Notes under the pieces: generated by a model
Told to the model about the DNA's origin: nothing
The model's database searches: none
What the model saw: the letters and a program-made list of their open reading frames with translations, nothing else
Shown: positions 1-11,610 of the stretch, piece after piece
How the letters are laid out: each line of letters begins with the position of its first letter
How positions within the stretch are numbered: position 1 is the stretch's first letter
Program-made: the position numbers and the translations under genes
Origin: Sipunculus nudus
Taxonomy: Eukaryota; Annelida; Sipuncula; Golfingiida; Sipunculidae
Reading direction: 5' to 3'
Length of the DNA stretch: 64,000 bases
Assembly (NCBI GenBank): GCA_026874595.1
Contig: CM049311.1
Span: 43,589,676-43,653,675, forward strand

Positions 1-251
1 ATACCATTTCTTTTCATGTGCATGGATAATTTATCTATAGGGCTTAAATATTTTATCTACCCTAGATCAATTATCTATAGTGATTTTATGTACTATATAT
101 TATTTATATATAGTGATTTTATCTACTCTAGGTAAAATATCTAAAGACTAGATGAACTAGATGTGGTCGGACAATGGTCCTCAAAGGCCCCGCAATTCTG
201 GTAGTGCTGGACTAGTTTACATATGGGTGAAAATTAGGTTAAAGTTTGACG
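1..251. other. AT-rich flank without a recognised gene
   Basis: AT-rich sequence with loose repeats of TTATCTATAG and GTGATTTTAT. No coding signal or element end is visible before the Q-family terminus that follows. Confidence 0.4.
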
Positions 252-1432
252 AGGCCTACAGGCCTAATGCGAACCTGTGCAAAGTTTGGGAGTATGAATG
301 GAGGATTATTTTTAAAAATTAATATTGATCCTCTTATGTCCTGCATATCTTCCTTAGTCATTATGATTTCAGCAAAATGGACGTTTCGGACCTGCAAGTT
401 TCAGACTAGGACATTTTCAAACTAGGATGTATCAGACAGGATTTTTTGGATATGTTCTTTTTGCCAGGGAGGATTACTTAGACAGATGAATGGACAATTT
501 GGCAACATGGTTTTGGGGTAGAACATTTTTTAATGTTTTTTAGCTTCTTCCCTATAAAATCTAAGAAAATGCAGTTAGCCAAGAAATAAGCAAAATCTGA
601 TAGAATTATTTAGATGACAAATTTTTTGCAAAAAATTTGGTGAAACTAGCTCCTGCACTTTTTGAGATGGCTATGACGCACGACGGAAGATGGACGATGC
701 CACACCATTGCATAAGCTCACAGATTTGCTAAAAATGCAAACCAAGTTTTTTCAAACAGTTAAAAGATATAGTTCCAACAGTTCTAATCTGGGCATTCTG
801 CGTCTAGACGATGTGTCTAGACGTCTAGACACATTGTCTAGACACCAGACAGAGTGGGGTCAGTTGCCATGGTGATGTCTGGACCCCACCTGGTTGTACT
901 GAGTTACCTCTTGACTTGGCTGCTGAAACTCAGCATGTTGTCAAATCTGTTTTCAAACAGGTGGCGCCACCAATACCTCAATTTCCGATATGACATATGT
1001 GACAAACATTGGCATAACATTTGGTGGTGATAGCTCTAGCGGTTTCTGAGATTGAAATTTTAGTGTGCTTTTTTGGACAGATGACTAAGTTCAACCTCCT
1101 GTAACTCAGCCAAATATCTCTGAACTGGAACCATTCAAACAAACTTGACAGAGATTGTTCCAGGGATCATTTCTAGGAAATATGGGACAATTTGGCTGGA
1201 CAGTTTGGGAGAAGAAGATTTTTAAAGGTTTTTCCCTATAAATCAATGTTAATGCAGATACCCAAAAAATAAGCTAAATAAGATGAAGTATGACATGTAA
1301 CTGATTTTCACATGCAATTTAGAGCTGCTAGCTCTGACGGTTTCTGAGATAGCATGGGTTAACTTTCGGACAACACTGGACGGGGGACGGCTGACGCTGC
1401 ACCATCACATAAGCTCACAGGTTCGCTAAAAA
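252..1432 (+). mobile_element. Family Q Helitron-like element, copy 1
   Basis: The 5' end is two AGGCCT palindromes two bases apart (252-265), then AATGCGAACCTGTGC. The 3' end is GCTCACAGGTTCGCTAAAAA. GCGAACCTGTG at the left and CACAGGTTCGC at the right form an 11-bp inverted repeat. A second 3'-like end (cataagctcacagatttgctaaaaa) lies near 714-740, so the element may contain two units. One GGTGGCGCCACC palindrome is at 960-971. No open frame of interest. I read it as a non-autonomous rolling-circle-type element; the ends are seen directly, the class is inferred. Confidence 0.6.
811..834. repeat. 24-bp perfect palindrome inside family Q
   Basis: A perfect self-complementary stretch centred on GTCTAGACGTCTAGAC, with further TCTAGAC words on both sides. 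A 22-bp version is kept in another Q copy at 49634-49655. It could form a cruciform or be a protein binding site. Confidence 0.7.
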
Positions 1433-1439
1433 TCCCAAA

Positions 1440-2280
1440 TTAAGCTCTTGCAGCCATGTTGGAATTCCGACAGGTGTGTCATTCGATAGGGATTGAGTCT
1501 GCAAAGGCACTAATGATCCCTGAGAAAATGATTAAGATAAAGCATGTTCTTGTTGAGATATCGGGTGTTAAAGTAAATCACCCACTGTGCTCTGGTGGCC
1601 ATATTGTAATCCCGAAAGACCTGTAATTCAATAGAGATATTATCTTCATAGGTAGCAATCATCCCTTTAAATTTGGGAAAGCTGAAGTATGTTGTTGTTG
1701 AGTTATCACACGAAAAAGAAAATCAGGAATTTGGCTGTGGTGGCCATACTGGAATCCTGACAGGTCTGTAATTCAATAGGTCTGGAGCCCTCATATGAAA
1801 CAAATCATCCCTGTGAATTATGGAAAGCTTAAGTATGATGCTGTTAAGTTAGGCTGTGGTGGCCATTTTGGAATTCCAACAGGTCTGTTATTCAAGAGGT
1901 CTAGAGCTCTTGTATGTATACCAATCATCCCTATGAATTTGGAAAAGCTGAACTGTTGTTGTTGAGTTATTGCGCGAAAGAAAATCAGCGATTGGGCTGT
2001 AGCTGCCATATTGGAATCCTGACAGGTGTGTAATTCAATAGGTCTGGAAACCTTATATGTACAAATCATCCCTGTGAATTTGGGGAGGCTGAAATATTGC
2101 TGTTGTTGAGTTATTGCATGCAAAAGAAAATCAGAAATTGGGCTGTTGCAGCCTGATTGGAATTCCAACAGGTCCGTAATTCAATAGGTCTGGAACACTC
2201 ATATGTACCAATCATCTCTGTGAATTTGGGAAAGCTTCATTAGGTTGTCGTTGAGTTATTGCTTGCGAAAGAAAGTGTCA
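1440..2280 (+). repeat. Tandem array of roughly 118-147-bp units
   Basis: About six diverged units, each carrying a phrase like TTGGAATTCCAACAGGTCTG, then AATCATCCCTGTGAATTTGG and GTTGTTGTTGAGTTATTGC. Phrase starts are near 1459, 1606, 1750, 1868, 2012 and 2157. A 116-aa minus-strand frame across it is a product of the repeat and is not coding. The array probably forms the core of an element whose 3' end lies at 2281-2360. Confidence 0.7.
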
Positions 2281-2360
2281 TTGACGGGAGGACTGAAGTA
2301 CAGAAGTACGGACTGACAAGGTGATCACTATAGGGCACCACTTGTCAAGTGGGGCCCTAA
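2281..2360 (+). other. 3' terminal hairpin of the preceding tandem-core element
   Basis: An ACGG/ACTG-like stretch is followed by GGTGATCACTATAGGGCACC and the perfect stem CCACTTG-T-CAAGTGG (2338-2352), flanked by GGGC and GGCCC. The similar phrase TATAGGGCATCCACTTGTG ends the S-type array near 35020, so both probably share a terminus. Confidence 0.5.
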
Positions 2361-2497
2361 TAATCTGCCATAGATAATTCATTTATGGTGGTTAGAAATT
2401 TTACCTACCCTTGATTATTTGCCTGCCATTCTTTCAAGTAAGAAAATGTATCTCATAGATTATCTTAAAATGAAGAAAATATCTTACCATTGTTAAA

Positions 2498-3361
2498 CAA
2501 GGGACACATGGGTCACGGAGCTCAGCTGTTATATATGATAAAAAATATGATTTGGGAAAGAGGCACATGCTGGTTTTGTGTGGTAATAAATATAAGCTTT
2601 ATTATGAGTTGTTGGTGTTTAGCTTATGTATGATTTTGATAGTATCTTTGGAGACAGGGAAGAGCATTGATTTTATTTATTTTATTATAGTCCATTTCAC
2701 CACCTGCTGTCCACCTGTTTTTTGTTGATAATTTTCTGAAAAGTTTATATTTTTCAATTATTTCCTAGAAAATTACATATGGAAGTGACAACCTAATATG
2801 GCAATTAAGATTTTTACCATAAATCCCCCGTTTATGTTTCACAACATTTTAGTCTCTTCGCCATGATCTGACAGATAAGATGTGCCCCTCCATAAGTAAC
2901 CATCTTTGTTTTAGCTGGTTATATTTTTAAGAGTGTTTACATGAGATCATCCAATCAGCAGCTGTCATTTCAGGCTGTTTTAGCATGTGACCAATGACCT
3001 TGATTTCCATAAGTAGGTCTGACATGTTGTAAAATGTAGACTGATTTCTCATATTTTAAGAAAATTCTTTTTCTTAAATAAGGTATTGAGAAGGTATTTA
3101 GTTACCTTGTTGAAAATTAGGTTCTTTAATTCTCTGCTCTACCCTGTAATTGTTTCCCTTGAAATTTAACTAATAAAAATTTTCATAGCAAAAAACAGGA
3201 GGACATGAAGGGATGAAACGGACTATAACAAATGGAGTGCTATTGTCACACAGATTTTGATTTGGCCATATATCTTATAAGCAGCACATATAATAAAAGA
3301 GTTTAACTATTTATTAAAATTTAATAACAAATATTGTGCCAATATAATTTTTATTTTAAAA
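2498..3361 (+). mobile_element. Family P element, copy a (5' part, interrupted)
   Basis: Begins CAAGGGACACATGGGTCACG and GCTCAGCTG, then a 5' body shared with copies at 3362, 4388, 43255 and 52463 (ATGATAAAAAATATGATTTG, GGCACATGCTGGTTTTGTGT). It is interrupted by an inverted-repeat element at 2688-3225 and continues at 3228. At 3362 another P 5' end takes over, so P appears to be inserted into P. Confidence 0.6.
2688..3225. mobile_element. 538-bp MITE-like inverted-repeat element with TA duplication
   Basis: The left end TAGTCCATTTCACC and right end GATGAAACGGACTA form an imperfect inverted repeat of about 30 bp. TA dinucleotides flank it (2686-2687 and 3226-3227). The paralogous P copies at 3546 and 4568 show the uninterrupted site, TTATTAACAAATGG. 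A TA target and short inverted ends fit a non-autonomous Tc1/mariner-type or related DNA transposon. No transposase is present. Confidence 0.75.
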
Positions 3362-4387
3362 CAAGGGACCCATGGGTCACAGCGCTCAGCTGTTATATAT
3401 GATAAAAAATATGATTTGGGAAAGAGGCACATGCTTGTTTTGTGTGGTAATAAATATAAGCTTTATTATGAGTTGCTGGTGTTTAGCTTATGTATGATTT
3501 TGATAGTATCTTTGGAGACAGGGAAGAGGATTGATTTCATTTATTTTATTAACAAATGGAGTGCTACTGTCACACAGATTTTGACTTGGCCATATAACTT
3601 ATAAGCAGCACATATAATAAAAGAGATATTATAAAACTATTGATTAAAATTTAATAACAAATATTGTGCCAATATCATTTTTATTAAAAAAAAATAAGAA
3701 AATCATATGATTTTTTTAAAATAAAATATAACTGAAATGATTATTGAAATAATATTATAGAATATATTCATGAATGCATTCATGAATACATTTTAAAATT
3801 ATCTGCACTGGTATTCAAATACTTTCATTCTTACCTGAATTCCCATTCTTATGCAATAAAATTTTTTAATGCAGTACATATCCATATTCGTATTAAAATA
3901 CATTTGCCAAGCATTCGCACCATGTCTAGTATTTATTCAGTTTTAGCCAAACAATGATGTTGAGAATCCAGAATATACAAAATTCACAAATTTAAATAAT
4001 GATCATAAGTACCTGGTTTTATGGCTTTTATTTTTATTAAAAAAAAATAAATGTAATATATTCACTTTGGACTATTTTCACATTAATCTACACACTAGAC
4101 ACAGTAGGAATCTAGATTAATATTATCAACTGCATCTTTGTCTATCATTAATTTCCTTCATTTGATCCCTAATGATTAGTAATGAATAATATGTTTATTT
4201 TTTTATCATTAAAATTTAGCTGAAAAATACCATAGGTGACTGCATGGTGTTATTTGGAATAACATTGACATTGACATTCTATCCATCCATACAAGATTCT
4301 TACATCATCAGTAACTGCAAGTTAATTTTCTGTTACTCATCAACTAACAAATTCCTTTTTTATTAATTTTTCTTAATTTGTTATAAA
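3362..4387 (+). mobile_element. Family P element, copy b (5' part)
   Basis: Starts ACAAGGGACCCATGGGTCAC and repeats the copy a body, then AT-rich sequence with the phrase AATGATGTTGAGAATCCAG. It is interrupted at TTAATTTGTTAT by copy c; copy c itself reads through the same phrase near 5360. This supports a nested order with a oldest, then b, then c. Confidence 0.6.
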
Positions 4388-5388
4388 CAAGGGACCTATG
4401 GGTCACGACGCTCAGCTGTTATATATGATAAAAAAATATTATTTTGAAATGAGGCACATGCTGGTTTTGTGTGGTAATAAATATAAGCTGTATTATGAGT
4501 TGTTGTTGTTTAGCTTATGTATGATTTTGATAGTACCTTTGGAGACAGGGAAGAGGATTGATTTCATTTATTTTATTAACAAATGGAGTACTATTGTCAC
4601 ACAGATTTTGACTTGGCCATATAACTTATAAGCAGAACATATAATATAAGAGTTTAACTATTTATTAAAAAAAATACAAATATTGTCCCAAATATAATTT
4701 TTATTAAAAATAATAAGAGAATCATATGATTTTTTAAAATGAAATATAACTGATATGATTATTAAAATACTATTAAAGAATATATTCATGAATGCATTCA
4801 TGAATACATTTTGAAAGTATTTGCACGAGTATTCATATATTTTCATTTTTACCTGAATTCCCATTCTTTATGCAAGAAATTTTATAATGGAGTACAAAAT
4901 CATATTCGTATTTAAATACAATTACAAAGTATTTGCACCATGTCTGGAATTTATTCAGTTTTCACCAAACAATGATGTTGAGAATCCAGAATATACAAAA
5001 TTCACACATTTAAATAATGATCATAAGTACCTGGTTTTATGGCTTTTATTTATATTAAAAAATACACTGTAAAAAATTCATTTTGGACTAATTTCACATC
5101 AATGTACACACTAGACACAGCAGGAATCTAGATTAATATTATGAACTGCATCTTTGTCTAATTTCCTTCATATGATCCCTAATGATTAGTAATGAATAAT
5201 ATGATTCACTTCTTTATCATTAAAATTGAATTGAAAAATGCCATAGGTGACTGCATGGTGTTATTTGGAATATATGACATTCTACCCATCGATACAAGAT
5301 TCTTATATCATCAGTAACTGCAAGTTAATTTCCTGTTATTATAAACTAACAAATTCCTTTTCTATTTTTCTTTAATTTGTTATTAAAA

Positions 5389-8300
5389 ACCAATAAAAGT
5401 TTATTAATTTATTGTTTTTTGTTATGTTCTTGGTTAAAACTACTAGATGAGTTGGGTTGGACACCTGGATCAACTGTGGCTTGCCATAAGCTGCCTGGAT
5501 TCCATGTATGCCTCGCCTCAAGCGTGCATAATTTGATGAAAGGTCAACAAGGTCAACATACAGGTGACTCAAGAGGGGCTGGAGAGAGCCAAAGTCGGAC
5601 AGGGTCTCATAAAAAACATTAATAAAAGCTACAATTTTTGGCCAATTTCTTTCAGCTTTCTAAACTAAAAAGCTGAAATGCTTATGTGTGCATGATATGA
5701 AAATTATATCAACAGTGCTCACGGGAAACAAACATGCCATGGTCACAGTTGGGCAAAATTTAAGGTACTAATTTTATATTTATACTAAATAAAATTTGAA
5801 AAATTCAGAACTAATTTTGGGTATTCAATTGAATCTTGATTAAATAATGTTACATCCCTGACAAAAAAATCTCTAGCTTCAGCAATGCTCTTGTTAAGGG
5901 AGTAAATATATTTCTTGATTTTTTACAAAGTGCATTATGTTTGGGCCCATAACTTAAAACAATTACACAATACTGACATCATTCTGGCATGTGCATAGAG
6001 AATGAAAAATATTTATATTATTTATGATTAAAGTCAGATCAGTGGTTTTGATATTAGGCAGTCTTGAAGTGTAACAATGGGTTTTTAATGGAAAAATGAA
6101 GTTTTTCATTAATATCTCGAATGTCCTAGTGACCAAATTCTTGGCATGGTAGGGCATTTTGGAGACATCTAACTGTATGCCGAATTTAAGGAACTTAGAG
6201 CTGAAGCTGGGGAGCTGAGCTCGTGCAAACTGCATAACACTAGCTTGATGTAAACAATATGTTACATGGTGCTTGAAAACTTGATTAAAATCTACAGTTT
6301 TTGATCAACTGGTTTCAAATTTTTGGTGTTTACAGTTGAAATGCTAACAAAAACATGCTGTGAAAATTAAATCCACAGTACTTACAGGAAAAAAACGTGC
6401 CATGGTCAAAGTTGGGCAAAATTTAAGGTACCAATTTTTTTATTTTTATTAATATTTTAAAAAATTTAAAAGATTTTCATCTAATTTTGGGTATACAATT
6501 TAATTTTGATTAATTAAAGTTATATTACTGGAAAAAAGGTCCATAGCATTCACATTTTTTGTGTTAAGTGATCAAATATCTTTTCTGATTTTTTACAAAA
6601 TGCATTATGTTTGGGCCCATAACTTTTTTAAATTAAATAATACAGACATAATTTCTGGCATGTACATAGGAACTATATAGAGGAATATTTATGGTAAATA
6701 TGAGGTAAAACAGATGAGTGGTTTTGATATTAGATAGTCCTGAAGTGTGAAAATAGGTTTTTAATAAAAAATTGAGGTTTTTCCTTAATTTCTCAAAGAA
6801 ACAAAGTTGCAAACACCCAGTTTTCGGCTTGGTAGGAGATCTTGGGGGCATCTAACATTATGCCGAATTTTGGATTCCTAGGTCTTACGGTTTCAAAACG
6901 TGCCACATCTACGGACGGACGGACGGACGCCGGACAGACGGACGACGGACAATGGACCACGACTATAGCTCAGATGACTTATAGTCAGCTGAGCTAAAAA
7001 CCAATACAAAATTATTAATTTATTGTTTATTCTTATGTTGTTTTTCAAAACAACTACTAGATGAGTTGGGTTTGACACCTGGATCAACTGTGGCTGGGCA
7101 TTAGCTGCCTGGCTGCGCCAGTGTATGCTTTGCTCGAGCATGCATAATCTGATGAAAGGTCAACAAGGTCAACATACAGGTGACTGAAGAGGGGCTGGAT
7201 TGAGCCTGGGTCTGACATGGTCCCATAAAAACATTAATAAAAGCTACAATATTTGGCAAATTCCTTTCAGCTTTCTAAACTACAAAGATGAAATCCTTAT
7301 GTGTGCATGACATGAAAATTATATCAACAGTGCTCTCAGGAAACAAATGTGCCATGGTCAAAGTTGGGCAAAATTTAAGGTACTAATTTTATATTTATAC
7401 TAATGACTTATAAAATTTGAAAAAATTCAGAACTAATTTTTAGTATTCAACAGAATCTTGATTAAATAATGTTACATCCCTGAAAAAAAATCTCTAGCCT
7501 TAGCAATCCTCTTGTTAAGGGATTAAATATATTTCTTGATTTTTTAAAAAGTGCATTATGTTTGGGCCCATAACTTAAAACAATTACGCAATACTGACAT
7601 CATTTCTGGCATGTGCATAGTGAATGTATAGAAAAAATATGTATATTATATATGATCAAAGTCAGATCGGTGGTTTTGATATTAGGCAGTCTTACAGTGT
7701 AACAATGGGTTTTTAACGGAAAAATGAAGTTTTTCATTAATATTTCGAAGGAATTAAGTCCTAGTGATCAAATTCTTGGCATGGTAGGGGATTTTGGAGA
7801 CATCTAACTGTATGCTAAATTTAAGAAACTTAGAGCTGAAGCTTGGGAGCTGAGCTCTAGCAAACTGCAGAACACTAGCTTGATGTAAACAATCTGTGAC
7901 ATGGTGCTTTAAAACTTGAATAAAATCTACAGTTTTTGATCAACTGGTTTCAAATTTTTGGTGTTAACTGACAAAATGCTAACAAAAACATTCTGTGAAA
8001 ATTAAATCCACAGTACTTACAGGAAAAAAAAACGTGCCCTGGTCAAACTTGGGCAAAATTTAAGGTACCAATTTTATATTATTGCCAATATTTAAAAATA
8101 TTTAACAGATTTTGATCTAATTTTTGGTATACATTTAAATTTTGATAAATTAAAGTTGTATTACTGAAAAAAAGTCCCTACCTTTAACACTTTTGGTCTT
8201 AATTGACGAAATATCTTTCCTAATTTTTTTACAAAGTCCATTATGTTTGGGCCCATAACTTTTTTAAATTAAATAATACTGACCTAATTTCTGGCATGTA

Positions 8301-8612
8301 CATAGGAACTATATAGAGGAATATTTATGGTAAATATGAAGAAAACCAGATGAGTGGTTTTGATATTAGGCAGTCCTGAAGTGTGAAAATAGATTTCTAA
8401 TAAAAAATTGAGGTTTTTCCTTAATATCTCGAAGGAACGAAGTCCTATTGACCCAATTTTCGGCATGGTAGGAGATTTTGGGGACATCTAACTGTAAAAT
8501 TTAGATTCGTAAGTCCAATGGTGTCGAAACGTGCCAGTCTTACAGACGGACGGACGGACGACTGACAATGGACCACGACTATAGCTCAGATGACTTATAG
8601 TCAGCTGAGCAT
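5389..8612 (+). repeat. 1.6-kb tandem duplication (5389-6998 and 6999-8612)
   Basis: Both copies start AACCAATA(A/C)AA...TTTATTGTTT, share GATGAGTTGGGTT(G/T)GACACC (5446 and 7053), and end in the P 3' hairpin. Each also holds an internal duplication of about 640 bp marked by GCCATGGTCAAAGTTGGGCA and TTATGTTTGGGCCCATAACT. By eye the copies are very similar, with small indels. Confidence 0.75.
6910..6998 (+). terminator. Family P 3' end: ACGG microsatellite plus hairpin
   Basis: ACGGACGGACGGACGCCGGA is followed by the stem AGCTCAGATGACT / AGTCAGCTGAGCT (6967-6995, one mismatch) and AAAAA. The same end recurs near 8600, 9083, 35455, 41443, 44975, 47353 and 63578. This is an element terminus, not a transcription terminator; the label is used for want of a better type. 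Confidence 0.7.
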
Positions 8613-9083
8613 ATAAATTCCTAGGCAAGATAAAATATCATAAGCTATTTTTACTTGCCTAGATTTTTTTTTTAAGATTTTCTTGAGATATTTTTCCTTG
8701 TACATAATTTTTCTTTAGGAAAATAAATCTTATTTTCTGCTAAATATTTTGCTTGCCATTCTCCCAGGCAAAAATATCTTTTTAAAAAAATTATTTTGGC
8801 AGTGTGGTTTTCATAGTGGGCAGTCTTTAAGTGTAACAATAGGTTTTTTAATGGATAATGGAGATTTTTCCTTAATATCTTGAAGGGACAAAGTCACAGT
8901 GACCCAGAATTTTTGGTTCGGTAGCAGATTTTGGGGATATCTAACAGTATGCCTAATTTCAGATTCATAGGCCCAACGGTTTCAAAATGTGCCAGTTTAA
9001 TGGATGGACTAACTGACAGACAAACAGTTGTTAGACAAAGGACCATTGCCGTAGTTCAGATGATTTATAGTCAGCTGAGTTAA
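8613..9083 (+). mobile_element. Family P core fragment with 3' end
   Basis: After about 190 bp of AT-rich sequence, the P core phrase (GTGTAACAATAGGTTTTTTA, TTTTCCTTAATATCTTGAAG) resumes and ends in a decayed copy of the P hairpin at 9055-9083. Confidence 0.5.
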
Positions 9084-9145
9084 TGATACAGGTAATAGAA
9101 CATATCACAGTCCAAAGGTGTCTGCTGGTGAGAAACAAAACTTAC

Positions 9146-9260
9146 TGAGTAGGTTTATAAGGCTCATCCAGATCTAACTCCATATCATCTGAGTTCAGCT
9201 CCAAGCCAGTAATCCCACCACTCCTCACTACTGGAGTTGATTCTGAACGCTGGCGACAGC
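9146..9260 (-). CDS. Candidate internal exon of an unidentified host gene
   Basis: Read on the minus strand, a pyrimidine-rich stretch (CCTCTCTCATATTTATGACAG) precedes the exon and GTAAGTTTTG, a consensus donor, follows it. The 115-bp exon is open in one frame and would encode about 38 residues including STPVVRSGGITGLELNSDD and a following acidic DEPYKPT stretch. The peptide looks unlike the surrounding repeats and is Ser/acidic-rich, as in a linker of a larger protein. I do not recognise the family. Its neighbours are decayed P ends. If real, the gene runs right to left and the TE-rich DNA is intron. The alternative is a chance open frame between splice-like motifs. Confidence 0.45.
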
Positions 9261-9341
9261 CTGTCATAAATATGAGAGAGGATATATGACAGACAAGTAT
9301 ATATACTTTCAAAATGTCCATCAGCACTCTTCTTTTAACTA

Positions 9342-9458
9342 TGGACCCATGGGTCATTATGCTCAGCTGAAATTGGCTTTAATTTAAATGTATGTAAATT
9401 TTGTAGAGGACAGGATACTGAGAAGGGTGTTGGGTGGTTGCATATTTTGTAGCTATAG
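9342..9458 (+). mobile_element. Family P 5' end fragment
   Basis: GGACCCATGGGTCATTATGC and CTCAGCTGA match the P 5' terminus; the sequence after it is unlike the longer P bodies. It stops at the TA-flanked element that begins at 9461. Confidence 0.5.
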
Positions 9459-9460
9459 TA

Positions 9461-11608
9461 CCGTTTTCCCCCATGGATAATCCGCTACCGTTGATAATCC
9501 GCACCCCTGTTTAGAGCAACAATTTCTGAGGAAAAACACATAACCCTGTGTATAATACGCAGCCTGTTTCTGGCCAAAATCTTGAATGCTGCAACTTGTA
9601 TTTGCCGTAGTAATCGAATATGCACTGGCTCCATGGAGGTAAACTTTGCCAGTCAGACCGACAAGTCTCTTTGAAGAAGATCGTTACACTTAAAATAGCA
9701 AAAGGGTTATTCTCCTTTAGCTGTCAAATGTAAAAAAGGGTGCTGTTAAGTGTACAATACTGACACGTACCTGTTTTAAGTAAAATATAATATACTGAAC
9801 AACCACCTGTAAAATGCGAGCAAATTACGACCATTTTATATCAGTCCCTTTCGAAACTCCGTTATATAATCAATTTATAAATGCTGTGAAATATGACCAC
9901 CTGGCTATTACAGATAACGAGTTTTTCTCTGACCAAAGTGATATATTACTATTAAATTGACTTGCCTAATACGGGCCATCATGTTTATCCAGCGCTTACC
10001 TGGTTGATTGCCCATGGGTTAAGTCGCGGTCACCTGTATGTACTCACTGTTTGTTCTATTATGGGGCTGTCCCACTTAGGCGACTCTACAGGCGACTACA
10101 GGCGACCAGGCTGTCGCCTCATGGTCGCCGAAAAACAGGCGACAGGACCTCTTCTATGACAATAGTCTACGACAAGCTACAAATGGCTGGCGACTGTCTG
10201 ACGACAAGCTGCCGACAACCCGCGACACAGTCGCCGCGACAAAGGACAATCACCCACGACAACCTACGACCACATCTGCGACAACCTACGACCAGACTGG
10301 CGACAACCTACGACACCAGAATTTTTGCCACGTCCTCCCGCGACATGCTTATACGATTTTCTTCCATGTGCTATGTGAGGAGCCGGACACAAGAATGGGT
10401 CTTGTTTCAAGTAACAACAGCCCGCGACAACACACGACAACCCGCGTCACCTGGCGACAGCCTACGACAGGACCTACGACAACCCGCGTCAGCTGGCGAC
10501 AGCCTACGACAGCACCTACGCCAGTAGAAGACAGACTACGCTCACTGGCGACAAAAAAGCTGTCGCCTGAGAATTTTGAACATGTTGAAAATCCAGAGGC
10601 GACAGCTTCGAGGTCACGCGTCTTGGGGCGACTTCAGGCGACTACAGGCGACCATACAGGCGACCACCCGGCGACCATGAGGCGACAGCCTGGTCGCCTG
10701 TAGAGTCGCCTAAGTGGGACAGCCCCATTATTGTGTGAATGTACCGACTACCGAACCCTGGCTGGTGCCTGGTATTCTAGGCACCTGGGGCAGACCCTGG
10801 ACTTCCCCTGACCACGTGACAGACTGACACGACCTGCTAATCCGCGTAAGTGGAGGTGCCCTGATTTTAATCTTTGATCTTTGCCCCGGTGTTTTTCTTT
10901 CATCTATACAGTGTAATACGCTACATGAAAGATTTTCTTTCAAGAATGCATGACCTATGATGTTCTATATATATATATATATAGTTTAGTATAAAAAAAT
11001 CCCCCATCCTTTGTTATCAAGTTATAACACCATGGCCGTGATAACGTTAATTTGTACAACTGATCAATCTGACCATGACGATGTACAAAATAGGGTAATT
11101 AATTAACTAAAGGAACCACTAGGCAATTATTCCTTCCTTGGCTCAATTTGTTTAGGAAGTATTTAAGTGTATCACGGATCTTTTCTTAAGAGAATTAATG
11201 ACCCGGTATAACAACCCCAGTGCTGGTGCGCACAGCGCCATCTACCAACTGACAATGACATTAAATGAAGTCGGCCAAACTATGCACAGTCATGCATATT
11301 TCAGTTCACAAATCATCAATGTTCTTCGGCTGTAAGCCACATTAAAGGTATATTTTAAGTTTTTGAAATTATGACAGTAAATAAAACCTATTATTATGTT
11401 TTCTTATGCCTAATTTGATAAAGTTCAGGGAGTATACACTTAGTTTGCATAAAATCCTTTATTATCACTCACCGTCGGCCCACAATACGATGTCCAATGT
11501 GATAGGGGGAAATAGTTTGGAATTATGCTTCCATTTATAATACGCACCAATGTTTTTTTATTTCAATTTCATGGAGAAAAACTGCGGATTATCAACGGGG
11601 GGAAACGG
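9461..11608. mobile_element. 2.1-kb inverted-repeat DNA transposon derivative, TA-flanked
   Basis: The left end CCGTTTTCCCCCATGGATAA continues TCCGC; the right end, reversed, reads CCGTTTCCCCCCGTTGATAA then TCCGC. That is about 25 bp of imperfect inverted repeat. TA lies at both borders (9459-9460, 11609-11610). GATAATCCGC is repeated just inside the left end. TA duplication and these ends suggest a pogo/Tc1-mariner relative, but no DDE transposase frame is visible, so it is non-autonomous. A foldback element sits inside it at 10063-10726, and a (TA)n run lies near 10967-10983. Confidence 0.75.
10063..10726. mobile_element. 664-bp foldback element with GGCGAC repeats
   Basis: Ends GGGGCTGTCCCACTTAGGCG and its reverse complement are continued inward by repeated (A)CAGGCGAC words, giving long, partly repetitive inverted arms. 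ATTAT flanks both sides (10058-10062 and 10727-10731), a likely 5-bp target duplication; a 4-bp TATT reading is also possible. The middle is rich in CGACAACC and CGACAG words. Open frames here (up to 158 aa) come from the low-complexity composition. GC content is far above that of the surroundings. The superfamily is not determined. Confidence 0.8.
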
Positions 11609-11610
11609 TA

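Larger units (their letters stand above)
4388..8612 (+). mobile_element. Family P element, copy c, long form with two 3' ends
   Basis: Begins CAAGGGACCTATGGGTCACG and runs through the P 5' body. The core is a direct duplication of about 1.6 kb. Each copy ends with an ACGG/ACAG microsatellite, then GCTCAGATGACTTATAGTCA and GCTGAGC, at about 6998 and 8612. The 5' GCTCAGCTGA and the 3' TCAGCTGAGC are inverted copies. Two complete 3' termini in tandem suggest read-through of the first terminator, as described for rolling-circle elements. No protein-coding frame is supported. Confidence 0.6.

Noticed and set aside
1818-2168. 116-aa minus-strand open frame
   Set aside because: It lies in a tandem array and its protein shows the array period; no codon signal.
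6961-6998. TATAGCTCAGATGACTTATA resembles a tRNA A box
   Set aside because: No B box, no cloverleaf; it is one arm of the family P 3' hairpin and is repeated at every P end.
10051-10703. Overlapping frames of 111-158 aa
   Set aside because: They come from GGCGAC/CGACAACC low-complexity sequence of the foldback element; frames overlap in different phases.
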